Both the position numbers and the translations under genes were made by a program. This document shows positions 52,834 to 61,031 of a DNA stretch of 64,000 bases, in pieces. This DNA comes from Anaerostipes faecalis (GTDB lineage Bacteria > Bacillota > Clostridia > Lachnospirales > Lachnospiraceae): NCBI RefSeq assembly GCF_018982945.1, contig NZ_JABRXE010000010.1, positions 24,710-88,709 on the forward strand, in the 5' to 3' direction. The stretch's first letter is position 1, and each line of letters begins with the position of its first letter. The notes below the pieces were generated by a model. That model worked only from the letters and a program-made list of their open reading frames with translations. It was not told the origin of the DNA and made no database searches.

Positions 52834-54102
52834 ATGCACGAGAAACTAAAACGATATATTATTTTCTTTATTGGACTATTTATCAATTCATTAGGAGTTG
52901 CCATGATCACAAAAGCAGATCTTGGTACTTCTCCAATTTCATCTATCCCTTATGTATTAAGTCTTAATTTTCCTTTTACATTAGGTGAATTTACCATTTA
53001 TTTCAGTCTGCTGCTGATTTTGCTTCAACTATTTATCCTTCGGAAAAATTTTAAGCTGGAACATTTGCTTCAGATTCCTATTTCCATTGCTTTTGGATAT
53101 TTTATTGACATATCTATGATATTACTTGGTTTTATAAATCCCTCTACCTATATACAAAAAATTATTTATCTGCTGATTGGATGTATCATCCTTGGTTTTG
53201 GTGTTTTTTCCGAAGTATTTGCAGACGTTGCCATGCTTCCTGGAGAGTCTTTTGTACGTGCTGTTGTTTTTGTATGGCACACGGAATTTGGTACAACAAA
53301 AATTATCTTTGATGTATCCATGACCGTCATTGCAGGACTATTATCTTTCCTGTTTACCCAGCAGCTTCATGGTGTACGGGAAGGAACCATTATTGCTGCT
53401 TTGCTTGTAGGTTTAATCGCCCGATTATTTGGCAGATGGCTTTCCTTTCTGGAACCTGTTTTCTTTCAAAAAGCTGATATGGAAAATGAAGTTACAGAAA
53501 ACCTGCAAACTTCTTATATCATTACCATTGACCGTCAATATGGAAGTGGCGGAAGAGAGATTGGCAAAAAGCTGGCAGAAAAACTAGGATTTACATTTTA
53601 TGATAATGAAATTATCCAGCAGGCTGCCAAGTCCACAGGATATACCATAGATTATATTGAAAAAAATGATGAATCCATGACCAATAGTCTTATTTATGAT
53701 CTGGTTACTCAAATGTATGCATACTCTTCAAAAAATCCCGCTCCAAAAGATGCAATTTTTGAAGCCGAAAGCTCTATCATCCAAAAAATTGCTTCCAAAG
53801 GAAACTGTGTCATTATGGGGCGATGTGCCGATTACATATTAAAGAACAATACCTCCTGTCTGAAAGTTTTTCTTCATGCACCATCAGATTACCGTATTAA
53901 AAGAATTATGAGCACAGAGCATCTCTCTGAAAAAGAAGCTGCTGCAAAAATCCAGCAGATGAATCATCAGAGAGCAGATTATTATCACTATTACACCCAT
54001 CAGGCATGGGGACTGGCAAAAAACTATCACCTTACATTGGATACATCATTAGGTACAGATTATATTTTGAACACAATCTGTAACACAATAGAACAAATAT
54101 AA
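52834..54102 (+). CDS. YczE-like membrane domain fused to a cytidylate kinase-like domain
   Basis: A 422-residue two-part protein. Residues 1-210 contain five to six membrane helices of the YczE/DUF6198 type (INSLGVAMITKADLGTSPISSIPYVLS, GFGVFSEVFADVAMLPGE). Residues 225-422 form a soluble cytidylate kinase-like P-loop domain (TIDRQYGSGGREIGKKLAEKL, FYDNEIIQQAA, CVIMGRCADYIL, VFLHAP, and an RADYYHYYT segment near the end). It is encoded directly after the MarR gene. The kinase half should phosphorylate a nucleotide-like or small molecule on the inner face of the membrane; what the membrane half handles is unknown. Confidence 0.85.
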   Translation: MHEKLKRYIIFFIGLFINSLGVAMITKADLGTSPISSIPYVLSLNFPFTLGEFTIYFSLLLILLQLFILRKNFKLEHLLQIPISIAFGYFIDISMILLGFINPSTYIQKIIYLLIGCIILGFGVFSEVFADVAMLPGESFVRAVVFVWHTEFGTTKIIFDVSMTVIAGLLSFLFTQQLHGVREGTIIAALLVGLIARLFGRWLSFLEPVFFQKADMENEVTENLQTSYIITIDRQYGSGGREIGKKLAEKLGFTFYDNEIIQQAAKSTGYTIDYIEKNDESMTNSLIYDLVTQMYAYSSKNPAPKDAIFEAESSIIQKIASKGNCVIMGRCADYILKNNTSCLKVFLHAPSDYRIKRIMSTEHLSEKEAAAKIQQMNHQRADYYHYYTHQAWGLAKNYHLTLDTSLGTDYILNTICNTIEQI

Positions 54103-54110
54103 CATAAACA

Positions 54111-54147
54111 GTAAGAGGATATTGCTACAATTACAATATCCTCTTAC
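54111..54147. terminator. Bidirectional terminator
   Basis: GTAAGAGGATATTG and CAATATCCTCTTAC pair perfectly over 14 bp around a 9-base loop, between the convergent fusion gene and the HD-domain gene. Confidence 0.8.
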
Positions 54148-54200
54148 CTTTTATATTTCTATCCTTAATTCTTTCAGTTTCCTGTAAACATTTGAAAATA

Positions 54201-54746
54201 CTAATCCTGAAACGTCTTTAACGCCTCGATGGTTCTTTCTATCAGCTCTTCCAAGGTCCAGCCAAGCATATCTGCCCCTCTTTGGATCACTTGTCTGTCA
54301 CATCCTGCGGCAAAGTTTTTGCTCTTATATTTTTTCTTTACAGATTTTAAAGTTAGATCCTGTACGCTTTTGGATGGACGCATTAAAACAACGGCACCGA
54401 TCAATCCTGTTAACTCATCTACTGCATACAATACTTTTTCCATCTCATGTTCCGGCTTAACATCAACTGTGATTGCATATCCATGACTGGCTGTTGCATG
54501 GATGATCTTCTCATCGATCCCTCTTTCTTTCATAATCTCCTGAGATTTGATACAATGTTCTGCCGGATACTGTTCAAAATCCAGGTCATGAAGTAATCCT
54601 ACAATTCCCCAGAATTCTTCTTCATCTCCATAGCCAAGTTCTCTGGCAAAATATTTCATTGTATTTTCTACAATCTGTGCATGTTGCAAATGAAATTCAT
54701 CTTTATTGTATTCTGTCAGTAGATCCCATGCTTCTTCTCTTGTCAT
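54201..54746 (-). CDS. HD-domain hydrolase
   Basis: A 181-residue HD-fold phosphohydrolase. The metal-binding His-Asp pair is in GLLHDLDFEQYP near residue 52, an upstream His is in LQHAQIVENTM, and ATASHGY gives a further ligand. The protein resembles the group of small stand-alone HD proteins that act on nucleotides. Start at ATG 54746 with AAAGGA upstream. It stands alone with terminators on both sides. Substrate unknown. Confidence 0.85.
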   Translation of the reverse strand: MTREEAWDLLTEYNKDEFHLQHAQIVENTMKYFARELGYGDEEEFWGIVGLLHDLDFEQYPAEHCIKSQEIMKERGIDEKIIHATASHGYAITVDVKPEHEMEKVLYAVDELTGLIGAVVLMRPSKSVQDLTLKSVKKKYKSKNFAAGCDRQVIQRGADMLGWTLEELIERTIEALKTFQD

Positions 54747-54778
54747 ATGTATCAATCCTTTCTTAAAAAAATGGCAAA

Positions 54779-54798
54779 GAGCGGACTGATACCCGCTC
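54779..54798 (-). terminator. Terminator after metY
   Basis: GAGCGG and CCGCTC pair around an 8-base loop; the minus strand then reads TTTGCCATTTTTTT. Confidence 0.7.
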
Positions 54799-54824
54799 CT
54801 TATGGTTTATCTGTTTATCATTTC

Positions 54825-56132
54825 TTACTGAAGTGCTTTAAACGCTTCATCCAGATCCTGGATAATATCATCGATATTTTCTGTACCGATAGATAAACGA
54901 ATCGTATTTGGTTTGATTCCCTGATCTAATAATTCTTCTTCTGTACACTGGCTGTGTGTTGTTGTTGCAGGATGGATAACTAAAGATTTTACATCGGCTA
55001 CATTTGCCAGCAGGGAGAAGATTTCCAAATTATCGATAAATTTATGTGCTTCTTCCTGACCACCTTTAATATTAAATGTGAAGATACTTGCACCACCATT
55101 AGGGAAATATCTCTCATATAATGCATGATCCGGATGATCTGGCAGTGAAGGATGATTTACACTTTCCACCAGTGGATGATTTGCTAAATATTCTACAACT
55201 TTCTTTGTGTTTTCATTATGACGTTCGATACGAAGAGAGAGTGTCTCTGTTCCCTGCAAAAGTATAAACGCATTAAATGGAGATATTGTAGCACCTGTAT
55301 CACGAAGTAAGATTGCACGAATATAAGTAGCAAATGCTGCAGGACCTGCTGCCTCAGTAAAACGCACTCCATGATAACTTGGGTTTGGCTCAGAAATCCA
55401 AGGATATCTTCCGCTTGCTGCCCAGTCAAATGTTCCTCCATCAACAATGACACCACCAAGTGATGTTCCATGTCCTCCAATAAATTTTGTTGCAGAATGA
55501 ACAACAATGTCTGCCCCATGTTCAATTGGTCGAATCAGATATGGTGTACCAAAGGTATTATCAACAACCACTGGAAGTCCATGCTTATGAGCAATTTCAG
55601 CAATTGCATCAAGATCAGGAATATCACTGTTTGGATTTCCCAGGGTTTCTAAGTAAATCGCTTTTGTATTATCCTGAATGGCACCTTCGACTTCTTCCAG
55701 ATTATGTGCATCAACAAAAGTAGCACTGATGCCATATAAAGGAAGTGTATGGGCAAGAAGGTTGGATGTTCCCCCATAAATGGTTTTCTGCGCAACAATA
55801 TGTTCTCCCTGTGCAGCCAATGCCTGAATGGTATATGTAATAGCTGCTGCTCCAGAAGCAACTGCAAGACCTGCAACACCACCCTCTAAAGCTGCAATTC
55901 TGTCTTCAAATACACCTTGTGTAGAATTTGTAAGTCTTCCGTAAATATTTCCTGCATCTGCTAAGCCAAAACGATCTGCTGCATGCTTAGAATTATGAAA
56001 TACATAAGATGTTGTCTGGTAAATCGGAACCGCTCTTGCATCGCTTGCAGGATCTGGTGTTTCCTGTCCCACGTGTAACTGTAATGTTTCAAATTTTAAG
56101 TTTCTATCCTCTCTTGAAATCTTTTTGCTCAT
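54825..56132 (-). CDS. metY: O-acetylhomoserine sulfhydrylase
   Basis: A 435-residue PLP enzyme of the Cys/Met metabolism family, converting O-acetylhomoserine and sulfide (or methanethiol) to homocysteine or methionine. The PLP Lys is in VVHSATKFIGGHGTS near residue 210; TLQLHVGQETPDPA, PIYQTTSYVF, YGRLTNSTQ, LETLGNPNSDIPD and the long insertion WISEPNPSYHG distinguish it from the shorter MetB/MetC enzymes. No SAM riboswitch was recognised upstream; instead a motif shared with the SGNH gene lies at 56170-56201 around its promoter. Confidence 0.95.
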   Translation of the reverse strand: MSKKISREDRNLKFETLQLHVGQETPDPASDARAVPIYQTTSYVFHNSKHAADRFGLADAGNIYGRLTNSTQGVFEDRIAALEGGVAGLAVASGAAAITYTIQALAAQGEHIVAQKTIYGGTSNLLAHTLPLYGISATFVDAHNLEEVEGAIQDNTKAIYLETLGNPNSDIPDLDAIAEIAHKHGLPVVVDNTFGTPYLIRPIEHGADIVVHSATKFIGGHGTSLGGVIVDGGTFDWAASGRYPWISEPNPSYHGVRFTEAAGPAAFATYIRAILLRDTGATISPFNAFILLQGTETLSLRIERHNENTKKVVEYLANHPLVESVNHPSLPDHPDHALYERYFPNGGASIFTFNIKGGQEEAHKFIDNLEIFSLLANVADVKSLVIHPATTTHSQCTEEELLDQGIKPNTIRLSIGTENIDDIIQDLDEAFKALQ

Positions 56133-56169
56133 AATGTAATTCTCCTTCTCTATAATTATTTTTCATTTA

Positions 56170-56201
56170 TTTCCTATCTGTTTACAGGTATTATATTATC
56201 A
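56170..56201. promoter_or_regulatory. Promoter/operator of metY, shared with the SGNH hydrolase gene
   Basis: Read on the plus strand: TTTCCTATCT, then TTTAC after one base, then TATATTATCA. The same arrangement is at 56931-56959. On the minus strand it contains the -10 (TATAAT) followed by AGATAGGAAA in the early leader. Confidence 0.5.
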
Positions 56202-56265
56202 TAGTTTTTCCTACCTGTCTAATATGAAAAAGATAAGTCTGGTTATAAGTTTCTTCTATAGCAAA

Positions 56266-56892
56266 TCATGCAATCATTTTTTCAATATAATCTTTTAGCG
56301 CCAATGCCAGTTTTTCATGTCCTTCAACATTCAAGTGTTCTCTGTCTTCTTCACTTGGTAATGCATAATCTGAAGCAGCAAGATAATCAATTTTTTTACG
56401 CCTGGCTATTTCTTTATATATAGCAGGAAGTTCCTTGCTGGTCTTCACTGATTGCTGATTAAATTCAGGATCATAACCCTCCTCCCATACACCATTTCCA
56501 AGATGAATAGGAGAAACCAGCAGAATTTTTGCCTGTGGCTGTTTCTGATGAACCTGATCCACTAACCGTTCCATTCCTTTTCCAATCACATTGGAAGACG
56601 CATCATAAACCGTTTTACAATCATTGGTGCCAAGCATCAAAACAACAAGTTCCAGTGGCTGATGTGTCTCCAGAACAGTGGGAAAAATCGCTGTTCCCTT
56701 TCTGCCATCTCTTAAAGGATCTTCAAATACAGTAGTTCTTCCGCATAATCCTTCTTCTATAATTCTATATCCTTTTTGACTTAATGACTGATCTAGTATT
56801 CCTGTCCATCTTACACTCCAATTGTAGCGTTCACTGGTTCCCGGAATCAATCCGTAGGTATTGGAATCTCCAAAGCATAATATCTGTTTCAT
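56266..56892 (-). CDS. SGNH/GDSL-family hydrolase
   Basis: A 208-residue SGNH hydrolase. Block I is ILCFGDSNTYGL with the nucleophile Ser near residue 9, block III is MLGTNDCKTVYD, and block V is EEDREHLNVEGH with the catalytic Asp-His. Sequence and length resemble arylesterase-like members (family of TesA-type lipolytic enzymes). No signal peptide is present, so it is cytoplasmic. It is between metY and a LysR gene, sharing a promoter motif with metY, which suggests a role in thioester or O-acetyl ester handling, but that is inference. Confidence 0.85.
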   Translation of the reverse strand: MKQILCFGDSNTYGLIPGTSERYNWSVRWTGILDQSLSQKGYRIIEEGLCGRTTVFEDPLRDGRKGTAIFPTVLETHQPLELVVLMLGTNDCKTVYDASSNVIGKGMERLVDQVHQKQPQAKILLVSPIHLGNGVWEEGYDPEFNQQSVKTSKELPAIYKEIARRKKIDYLAASDYALPSEEDREHLNVEGHEKLALALKDYIEKMIA

Positions 56893-56930
56893 TTTTTCAT
56901 CTCACTTTCATCTTATTTTTATATCATATA

Positions 56931-56959
56931 TTTCCTATCTCTTTACTAGTATATTATCA
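56931..56959. promoter_or_regulatory. Promoter/operator of the SGNH hydrolase gene
   Basis: TTTCCTATCT, TTTAC and TATATTATCA at nearly the same spacing as in the metY copy at 56170. The minus-strand -10 is TATACT. A looser related stretch (TATCCTATTT, TTTCCTAC) lies at 57955-57974, upstream of the LysR gene at 57014. Confidence 0.5.
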
Positions 56960-57013
56960 CAGGTTATGCCTTTCGTCCAATAAATAAAAAATACAGCCTA
57001 TTATAGTTTTTGA

Positions 57014-57928
57014 CTATAACAAGCTGTCCATACTTTCAAATTTTCTGATTTCCTCTAGATATTTTTGTCCTAAAGGACTAATGGCAATTCCTTTTCTCTT
57101 AATATATCCAATGGTCATTACTTCGTCAGACTTCAGTTTAATAGCACAATAATCTGATCCATTAAGACTTTCACAGATAATGCCGGAACATAAGGTATAC
57201 CCATTCAGACCTACCATAAGATTTAGGAGAGTTGCTCTGTCGTTGGCCTTGATCAGTCTCTTATATTCATAGGTACTTAACACTTCCTCCGCAAAATAAA
57301 AAGAATTATAATTACCCTGTTCAAATGAAAGACATGGGTATTCTGATAATTCCTCAATGGAAATCTCATTCCTATCTGCCAGTGGATGCCCTTTCCAGAG
57401 ATATACATATATTCCACAATTCAAAAGCGGATGAAATTCCAGATTTGATTCATGAAATAACTTTTCTAATACTTTACGATTAAAGTCGTTGAGATACAGT
57501 ATTCCAATTTCACTTCGAAAATCTTTTACATCTTCTATAACTTCATATGTTTTCGTTTCTCTTACTGCAAATTCATATTCATCCATTCCAAATTGTTTGA
57601 CCATCTCAACAAATGCATTAACTGCAAATGTATAATGCTGCATGGAAACCGCAAATTTCTTTTTCACATCTTTCTTCTCAATATATCTTGATTCCATCAG
57701 CTGATATTGTTCCACAACCTGTCTGGCATAACTTAAAAATTCATTTCCTTCAACAGTCAGAGATACTCCTCTGTTACTTCTGCGAAATAACTCTACACCT
57801 ATTTCCTGTTCCAGTTCTTTTACAGCAAGAGATAAACTAGGCTGTGAAATAAATAAAGATTTTGCTGCCTCATTCATAGAACCTGTATCTGCAATGGTAA
57901 TTACATATTTTAACTGTGTTAATGTCAT
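57014..57928 (-). CDS. LysR-family transcriptional regulator 3
   Basis: A 304-residue LysR regulator: HTH in MTLTQLKYVITIADTGSMNEAAKSL and SLFISQPSLSLAVKELEQEIG, then an effector domain of two alpha/beta lobes (GIYVYLWKGHPLADRNEISIEELSEYPC). It is not a close relative of LysR 1 and 2. Its position behind the SGNH hydrolase and metY, and the motif shared by those promoters, make it a candidate regulator of sulfur amino-acid genes. The effector is unknown. Confidence 0.9.
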   Translation of the reverse strand: MTLTQLKYVITIADTGSMNEAAKSLFISQPSLSLAVKELEQEIGVELFRRSNRGVSLTVEGNEFLSYARQVVEQYQLMESRYIEKKDVKKKFAVSMQHYTFAVNAFVEMVKQFGMDEYEFAVRETKTYEVIEDVKDFRSEIGILYLNDFNRKVLEKLFHESNLEFHPLLNCGIYVYLWKGHPLADRNEISIEELSEYPCLSFEQGNYNSFYFAEEVLSTYEYKRLIKANDRATLLNLMVGLNGYTLCSGIICESLNGSDYCAIKLKSDEVMTIGYIKRKGIAISPLGQKYLEEIRKFESMDSLL

Positions 57929-57993
57929 ATTCTGCTCCTTTTAAATACTTCTTATCCTATTTTATAATTTCCTACTAAATTTGTCAAAAAAAC

Positions 57994-58028
57994 AAGACGA
58001 CATAGCCGGGGGGAACTAATGTCGTCTT
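57994..58028 (-). terminator. Terminator after sigK
   Basis: AAGACGACAT and ATGTCGTCTT pair perfectly, enclosing a G-rich loop; the minus strand continues TGTTTTTTTG. Confidence 0.8.
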
Positions 58029-58063
58029 ATTATTTATCTTATCAGAAGAGTTTACAGATATAT

Positions 58064-58693
58064 TTATAATCTGGTCTCCATCATCCTTTTTACTGTTTTT
58101 ACTGCTTTTTTTTCAATACGACTGACATAGGATCTGGAAATCTGTAGTTTTTGGGCAACTTCCTTTTGTGTCATAGGTTCTCTTCCATACAGACCATAGC
58201 GCATAATTAATGTATCTTTTTCTCTGGAAGCTTCCATTCTATTTAAACATCTATAGAGTTTCCTGATATTTTCTTCCTGATCTATCTTTTGAACAATATC
58301 GACCTCATCTGCTCCTAATATATCAAGCAAATGAATTTCATTACCTTCTTTATCAACACCTATGGGTTCATATAATGACGTATCTTTAGCTGTTTTCCGT
58401 TCCTGACGCAGCATCATTAACAACTCATTCTCAATACATCTGGATGCATATGTGACCAGTCGATGTCCTTTCTCCGCATTGTATGTGTTGATTGCCTTGA
58501 TTAATCCAATGGTACCTATGGAAATCAGATCATCCTTATCTCGATCAAAATTATTATACTTTTTTACAATATGCGCAACCAAACGTAAATTATGTTCCAC
58601 CAGCAGATTCCGTGCTATCATATCCCCTTGATGGCTTAGCTTCAGATAGTGTTGTTCTTCTTCCAGTGTTAATGGTTCCAAAAATGCCTGCAA
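58064..58693 (-). CDS. sigK: RNA polymerase sporulation sigma factor SigK
   Basis: A 209-residue sigma-70-family factor with region 2 (ARNLLVEHNLRLVAHIVKKYNN, then DLISIGTIGLIKAINTY and YASRCIENELLMMLR) and region 4 (EVAQKLQISRSYVSRIEKKA). The sequence follows B. subtilis SigK closely, including SLYEPIGVDKEGNEIHLLD. The N-terminus begins at the point corresponding to NAFPQPLS in B. subtilis, so there is no pro-sequence to be cleaved by SpoIVFB. The gene is continuous, with no skin-type element inserted. The start is a TTG at 58693, as no ATG is available; AAGGG lies 9-11 bases upstream but within the long hairpin at 58696-58757. Confidence 0.9.
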   Translation of the reverse strand: MQAFLEPLTLEEEQHYLKLSHQGDMIARNLLVEHNLRLVAHIVKKYNNFDRDKDDLISIGTIGLIKAINTYNAEKGHRLVTYASRCIENELLMMLRQERKTAKDTSLYEPIGVDKEGNEIHLLDILGADEVDIVQKIDQEENIRKLYRCLNRMEASREKDTLIMRYGLYGREPMTQKEVAQKLQISRSYVSRIEKKAVKTVKRMMETRL

Positions 58694-58695
58694 AA

Positions 58696-58757
58696 GAAAA
58701 GCACCCTTCTAAGCCTTTTTATCATAATATGATAACCTGCCTAGAAAAGTGCTTTTC
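58696..58757 (-). terminator. Long hairpin between trhP and sigK covering the sigK ribosome binding site
   Basis: GAAAAGCAC and GTGCTTTTC form the outer perfect 9-bp stem, with further pairing of CTAAG/CTAG-type bases and an ATCAT/ATGAT inner stem. The hairpin starts directly at the trhP stop codon (58758) and ends 2 bases from the TTG start of sigK, so it may both terminate trhP transcription and hide the sigK ribosome binding site. Confidence 0.6.
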
Positions 58758-59981
58758 CTATTCTTTTCTTCTTAGCAAATAGCCTTCTTCAATTTTTTCT
58801 CCAAAATCCACATATATCATCTGTTTTGGATGTGGTGCACAATCCATTGATTTTCCCTTTTCATTCTCAATTGCTTTTACTACCACCTCTTTATTGGTTC
58901 CATCAGGAATCATTACTTCTATAGTCTCTCCTACTGAAAACTTATTTTTCTGTTCCAGAAGTGCATATCCTTTTTCATTATATCCCTGAACAATTCCAAT
59001 ATAAGTATAATTTTTAATATATGTGTTGCTGTCATAAATTTGTGAATTTTCATCCGTTTTTCCAAAATAGAAACCTGTAGTAAACTGTCTATAAGTACAT
59101 TTTGCGATTTCATCCTTGTAATAATCCATATTTGCTCTGTACTTCTCTACAGATTCCATACAATCGTCAATGGCTCTTCTATAAGTTCTTGCAACAGTAG
59201 CAACATATAATGCCGTTTTCATTCTTCCTTCAATTTTTAAACTATCAATTCCAGCATCCAGAATCTGATCGATATATTCAATCATGTTCAAATCTTTAGA
59301 GTTGAAAATATATGTTCCTCGCTCATTTTCATATACCGGCATGTACTCTCCCGGTCTTGTTTCTTCCATGACAGCATATTTCCATCTGCAGGGATGAGTA
59401 CACTCTCCACTATTTGCATTTCTTCCCGTAAAATAATTGCTCAGGAGGCATCTTCCGGAATGTGAAATACACATGGCACCGTGAATAAATGACTCAATTT
59501 CCATATCATCCGGAATATTAGCACGAATTTCTTTTATTTCCTCTAAAGATAATTCTCTTGCTGATACAACACGGGATGCCCCCTGTTCATACCAGAACTG
59601 ATAGGTTGCATAATTAGTACTGTTTGCCTGTGTACTGATATGTCTGTCAATAGATGGACATACTTCTTTAGCAATCATAAATACACCTGGATCAGAAATA
59701 ATCAGACCATCTGGTTTAATTTCATTTAACTCTTTAAAATATTCACGGATTCCTTCCAAATCTCCATTATGAGCCACGATATTGGCTGTAATATAAACCT
59801 TTACTCCATGTTTATGCGCAAATTCAATTCCTTCTTTTACGTCTTCCATGGAAAAGTTTTTAGCTTTTGCACGTAATCCATACATTTCACCACCAATATA
59901 TACTGCATCTGCACCATATAATACGGCTACTTTTAAAACTTCCAGATTACTTGCAGGAATTAATAATTCAATCTCTCTCAT
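58758..59981 (-). CDS. trhP: U32-family protein TrhP (tRNA uridine-34 hydroxylation)
   Basis: A 407-residue U32 'peptidase'-family protein. The signature is ESFIHGAMCISHSGRCLLSNY near residue 160-180, followed by the cysteine pattern GECTHPCRW, and ELLIPASNLEVLKVAVLYGADAVYIGG at the N-terminus. In B. subtilis such proteins make 5-hydroxyuridine at tRNA position 34 and are encoded next to the methyltransferase TrmR, as here. Only one U32 gene is present; B. subtilis has two adjacent ones. The start overlaps the trmR end by 14 bases. Confidence 0.9.
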   Translation of the reverse strand: MREIELLIPASNLEVLKVAVLYGADAVYIGGEMYGLRAKAKNFSMEDVKEGIEFAHKHGVKVYITANIVAHNGDLEGIREYFKELNEIKPDGLIISDPGVFMIAKEVCPSIDRHISTQANSTNYATYQFWYEQGASRVVSARELSLEEIKEIRANIPDDMEIESFIHGAMCISHSGRCLLSNYFTGRNANSGECTHPCRWKYAVMEETRPGEYMPVYENERGTYIFNSKDLNMIEYIDQILDAGIDSLKIEGRMKTALYVATVARTYRRAIDDCMESVEKYRANMDYYKDEIAKCTYRQFTTGFYFGKTDENSQIYDSNTYIKNYTYIGIVQGYNEKGYALLEQKNKFSVGETIEVMIPDGTNKEVVVKAIENEKGKSMDCAPHPKQMIYVDFGEKIEEGYLLRRKE

Positions 59982-60630
59982 TGGTTTCTCCTGTCTTCAT
60001 ACTTATTGCTACCCCATCTCCAACTGGAAGAATCGTTGTTTCCAATTGGGGATGATTTTTAATTGTATATAAAAAGTCTCTCATTCTTTTGTGAATGGTT
60101 CTGTCTCTTCTCTCAATTGCATATCGGGATTTGGCCACATCTCCATCCTGGAGAACATTATCTGACACAAGTAATCCTTTAGGAGACAGCAGTCTTAACA
60201 CATCATCCAGAAAATGAATGTACTGTCCTTTGGCAGCATCCACAAAAATAAAATCATAGGAACCATCCAGAGATTTTAAAATTTCAATTGCATCTCCTTC
60301 TAAAAGTGTAATCTGCTCCTCTTTTCCCATTTTATGGATATTTTCTTTTGCCTTTTTTATTCTTTTTTCATTTCGCTCAATGGTAATAATATTACCGCCT
60401 GTCGGCTGATATTTATTCATATAAAGAGAAGAAAATCCTACAGCTGCACCAACTTCCAGGATTTTCATCGGTTGTTTCAAAAGAACCAGCATTCTAAGTA
60501 ATTCCTTTGTTTCAGGTTTAACAATCGGAACATGATTTTGTCTGGCCTCGTATTCAATTTCTCCAAGTAAATTTTTCTCTTCTTTCATTAATGAGCGGAT
60601 ATAATCAGTTATATTCTGATCCACTATCAT
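59968..60630 (-). CDS. trmR: tRNA 5-hydroxyuridine methyltransferase TrmR
   Basis: A 220-residue class I SAM-dependent O-methyltransferase. Motif I is ILEVGAAVGFSSLYM near residue 58, IITIERNEKRIKKAKENI binds SAM, FIFVDAAKGQY holds the metal-binding Asp, and VSDNVLQDGDV the second Asp-Asn. The protein matches YrrM/TrmR, which methylates ho5U34 to 5-methoxyuridine. It lies upstream of trhP and overlaps the preceding gene by 4 bases (ATGA). Confidence 0.92.
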   Translation of the reverse strand: MIVDQNITDYIRSLMKEEKNLLGEIEYEARQNHVPIVKPETKELLRMLVLLKQPMKILEVGAAVGFSSLYMNKYQPTGGNIITIERNEKRIKKAKENIHKMGKEEQITLLEGDAIEILKSLDGSYDFIFVDAAKGQYIHFLDDVLRLLSPKGLLVSDNVLQDGDVAKSRYAIERRDRTIHKRMRDFLYTIKNHPQLETTILPVGDGVAISMKTGETNERD

Positions 60631-61028
60631 TGCCTGATCTCCTTTGAATCATCTTCTCCACACAGTATTCCCATGATATCATCCAATCCCTGATTTTGTG
60701 TAAACTGATACTCCCCAGGGATGAATGCCTGATTTTTATATTTCGAAAAAAACTTTCGAACTCTGAATCTATATGATCCGTATATTAATTTTTTCTCTTC
60801 CAACTGCTGAGCAACATCCTTTTCAGAATCATTGCTTTTCACAACAATTTTTATTTTGTTTGTGCCTTTGGCATCATATGCCGGATTTGAAAAGGTCTGT
60901 TCTGCCATAAAATAAGCTCCATAAAACACAAGAAATATGACGAAAATCGAAAATACCCTTATCATTGTTTTAAAAAACAACCTAAATGACTCAGATTTAT
61001 AAAGCTTTTTTTCTTCAGCATCGTTCAT
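60627..61028 (-). CDS. Short MltG/YceG-like protein lacking the catalytic domain
   Basis: A 133-residue membrane-anchored protein with one N-terminal helix (about residues 21-43) and an extracytoplasmic domain resembling the LysM-like N-terminal part of MltG/YceG (IKIVVKSNDSEKDVAQQLEEKKLI, then FIPGEYQFTQNQGLDDIMGIL). The ~200-residue endolytic transglycosylase domain with its catalytic Glu is absent, and the frame ends cleanly by overlap with trmR. The position between rnj and trmR equals that of yrrL/mltG in B. subtilis. It is either a specialised short form or an old deletion. It has a normal start and spacing, so it is probably expressed. Confidence 0.75.
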   Translation of the reverse strand: MNDAEEKKLYKSESFRLFFKTMIRVFSIFVIFLVFYGAYFMAEQTFSNPAYDAKGTNKIKIVVKSNDSEKDVAQQLEEKKLIYGSYRFRVRKFFSKYKNQAFIPGEYQFTQNQGLDDIMGILCGEDDSKEIRQ

Positions 61029-61031
61029 GTT

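Noticed and set aside
56133-56265. Possible SAM riboswitch in front of metY.
   Set aside because: The leader is short and AT-rich with no S-box-like multistem arrangement; a promoter-overlapping motif explains the region better.
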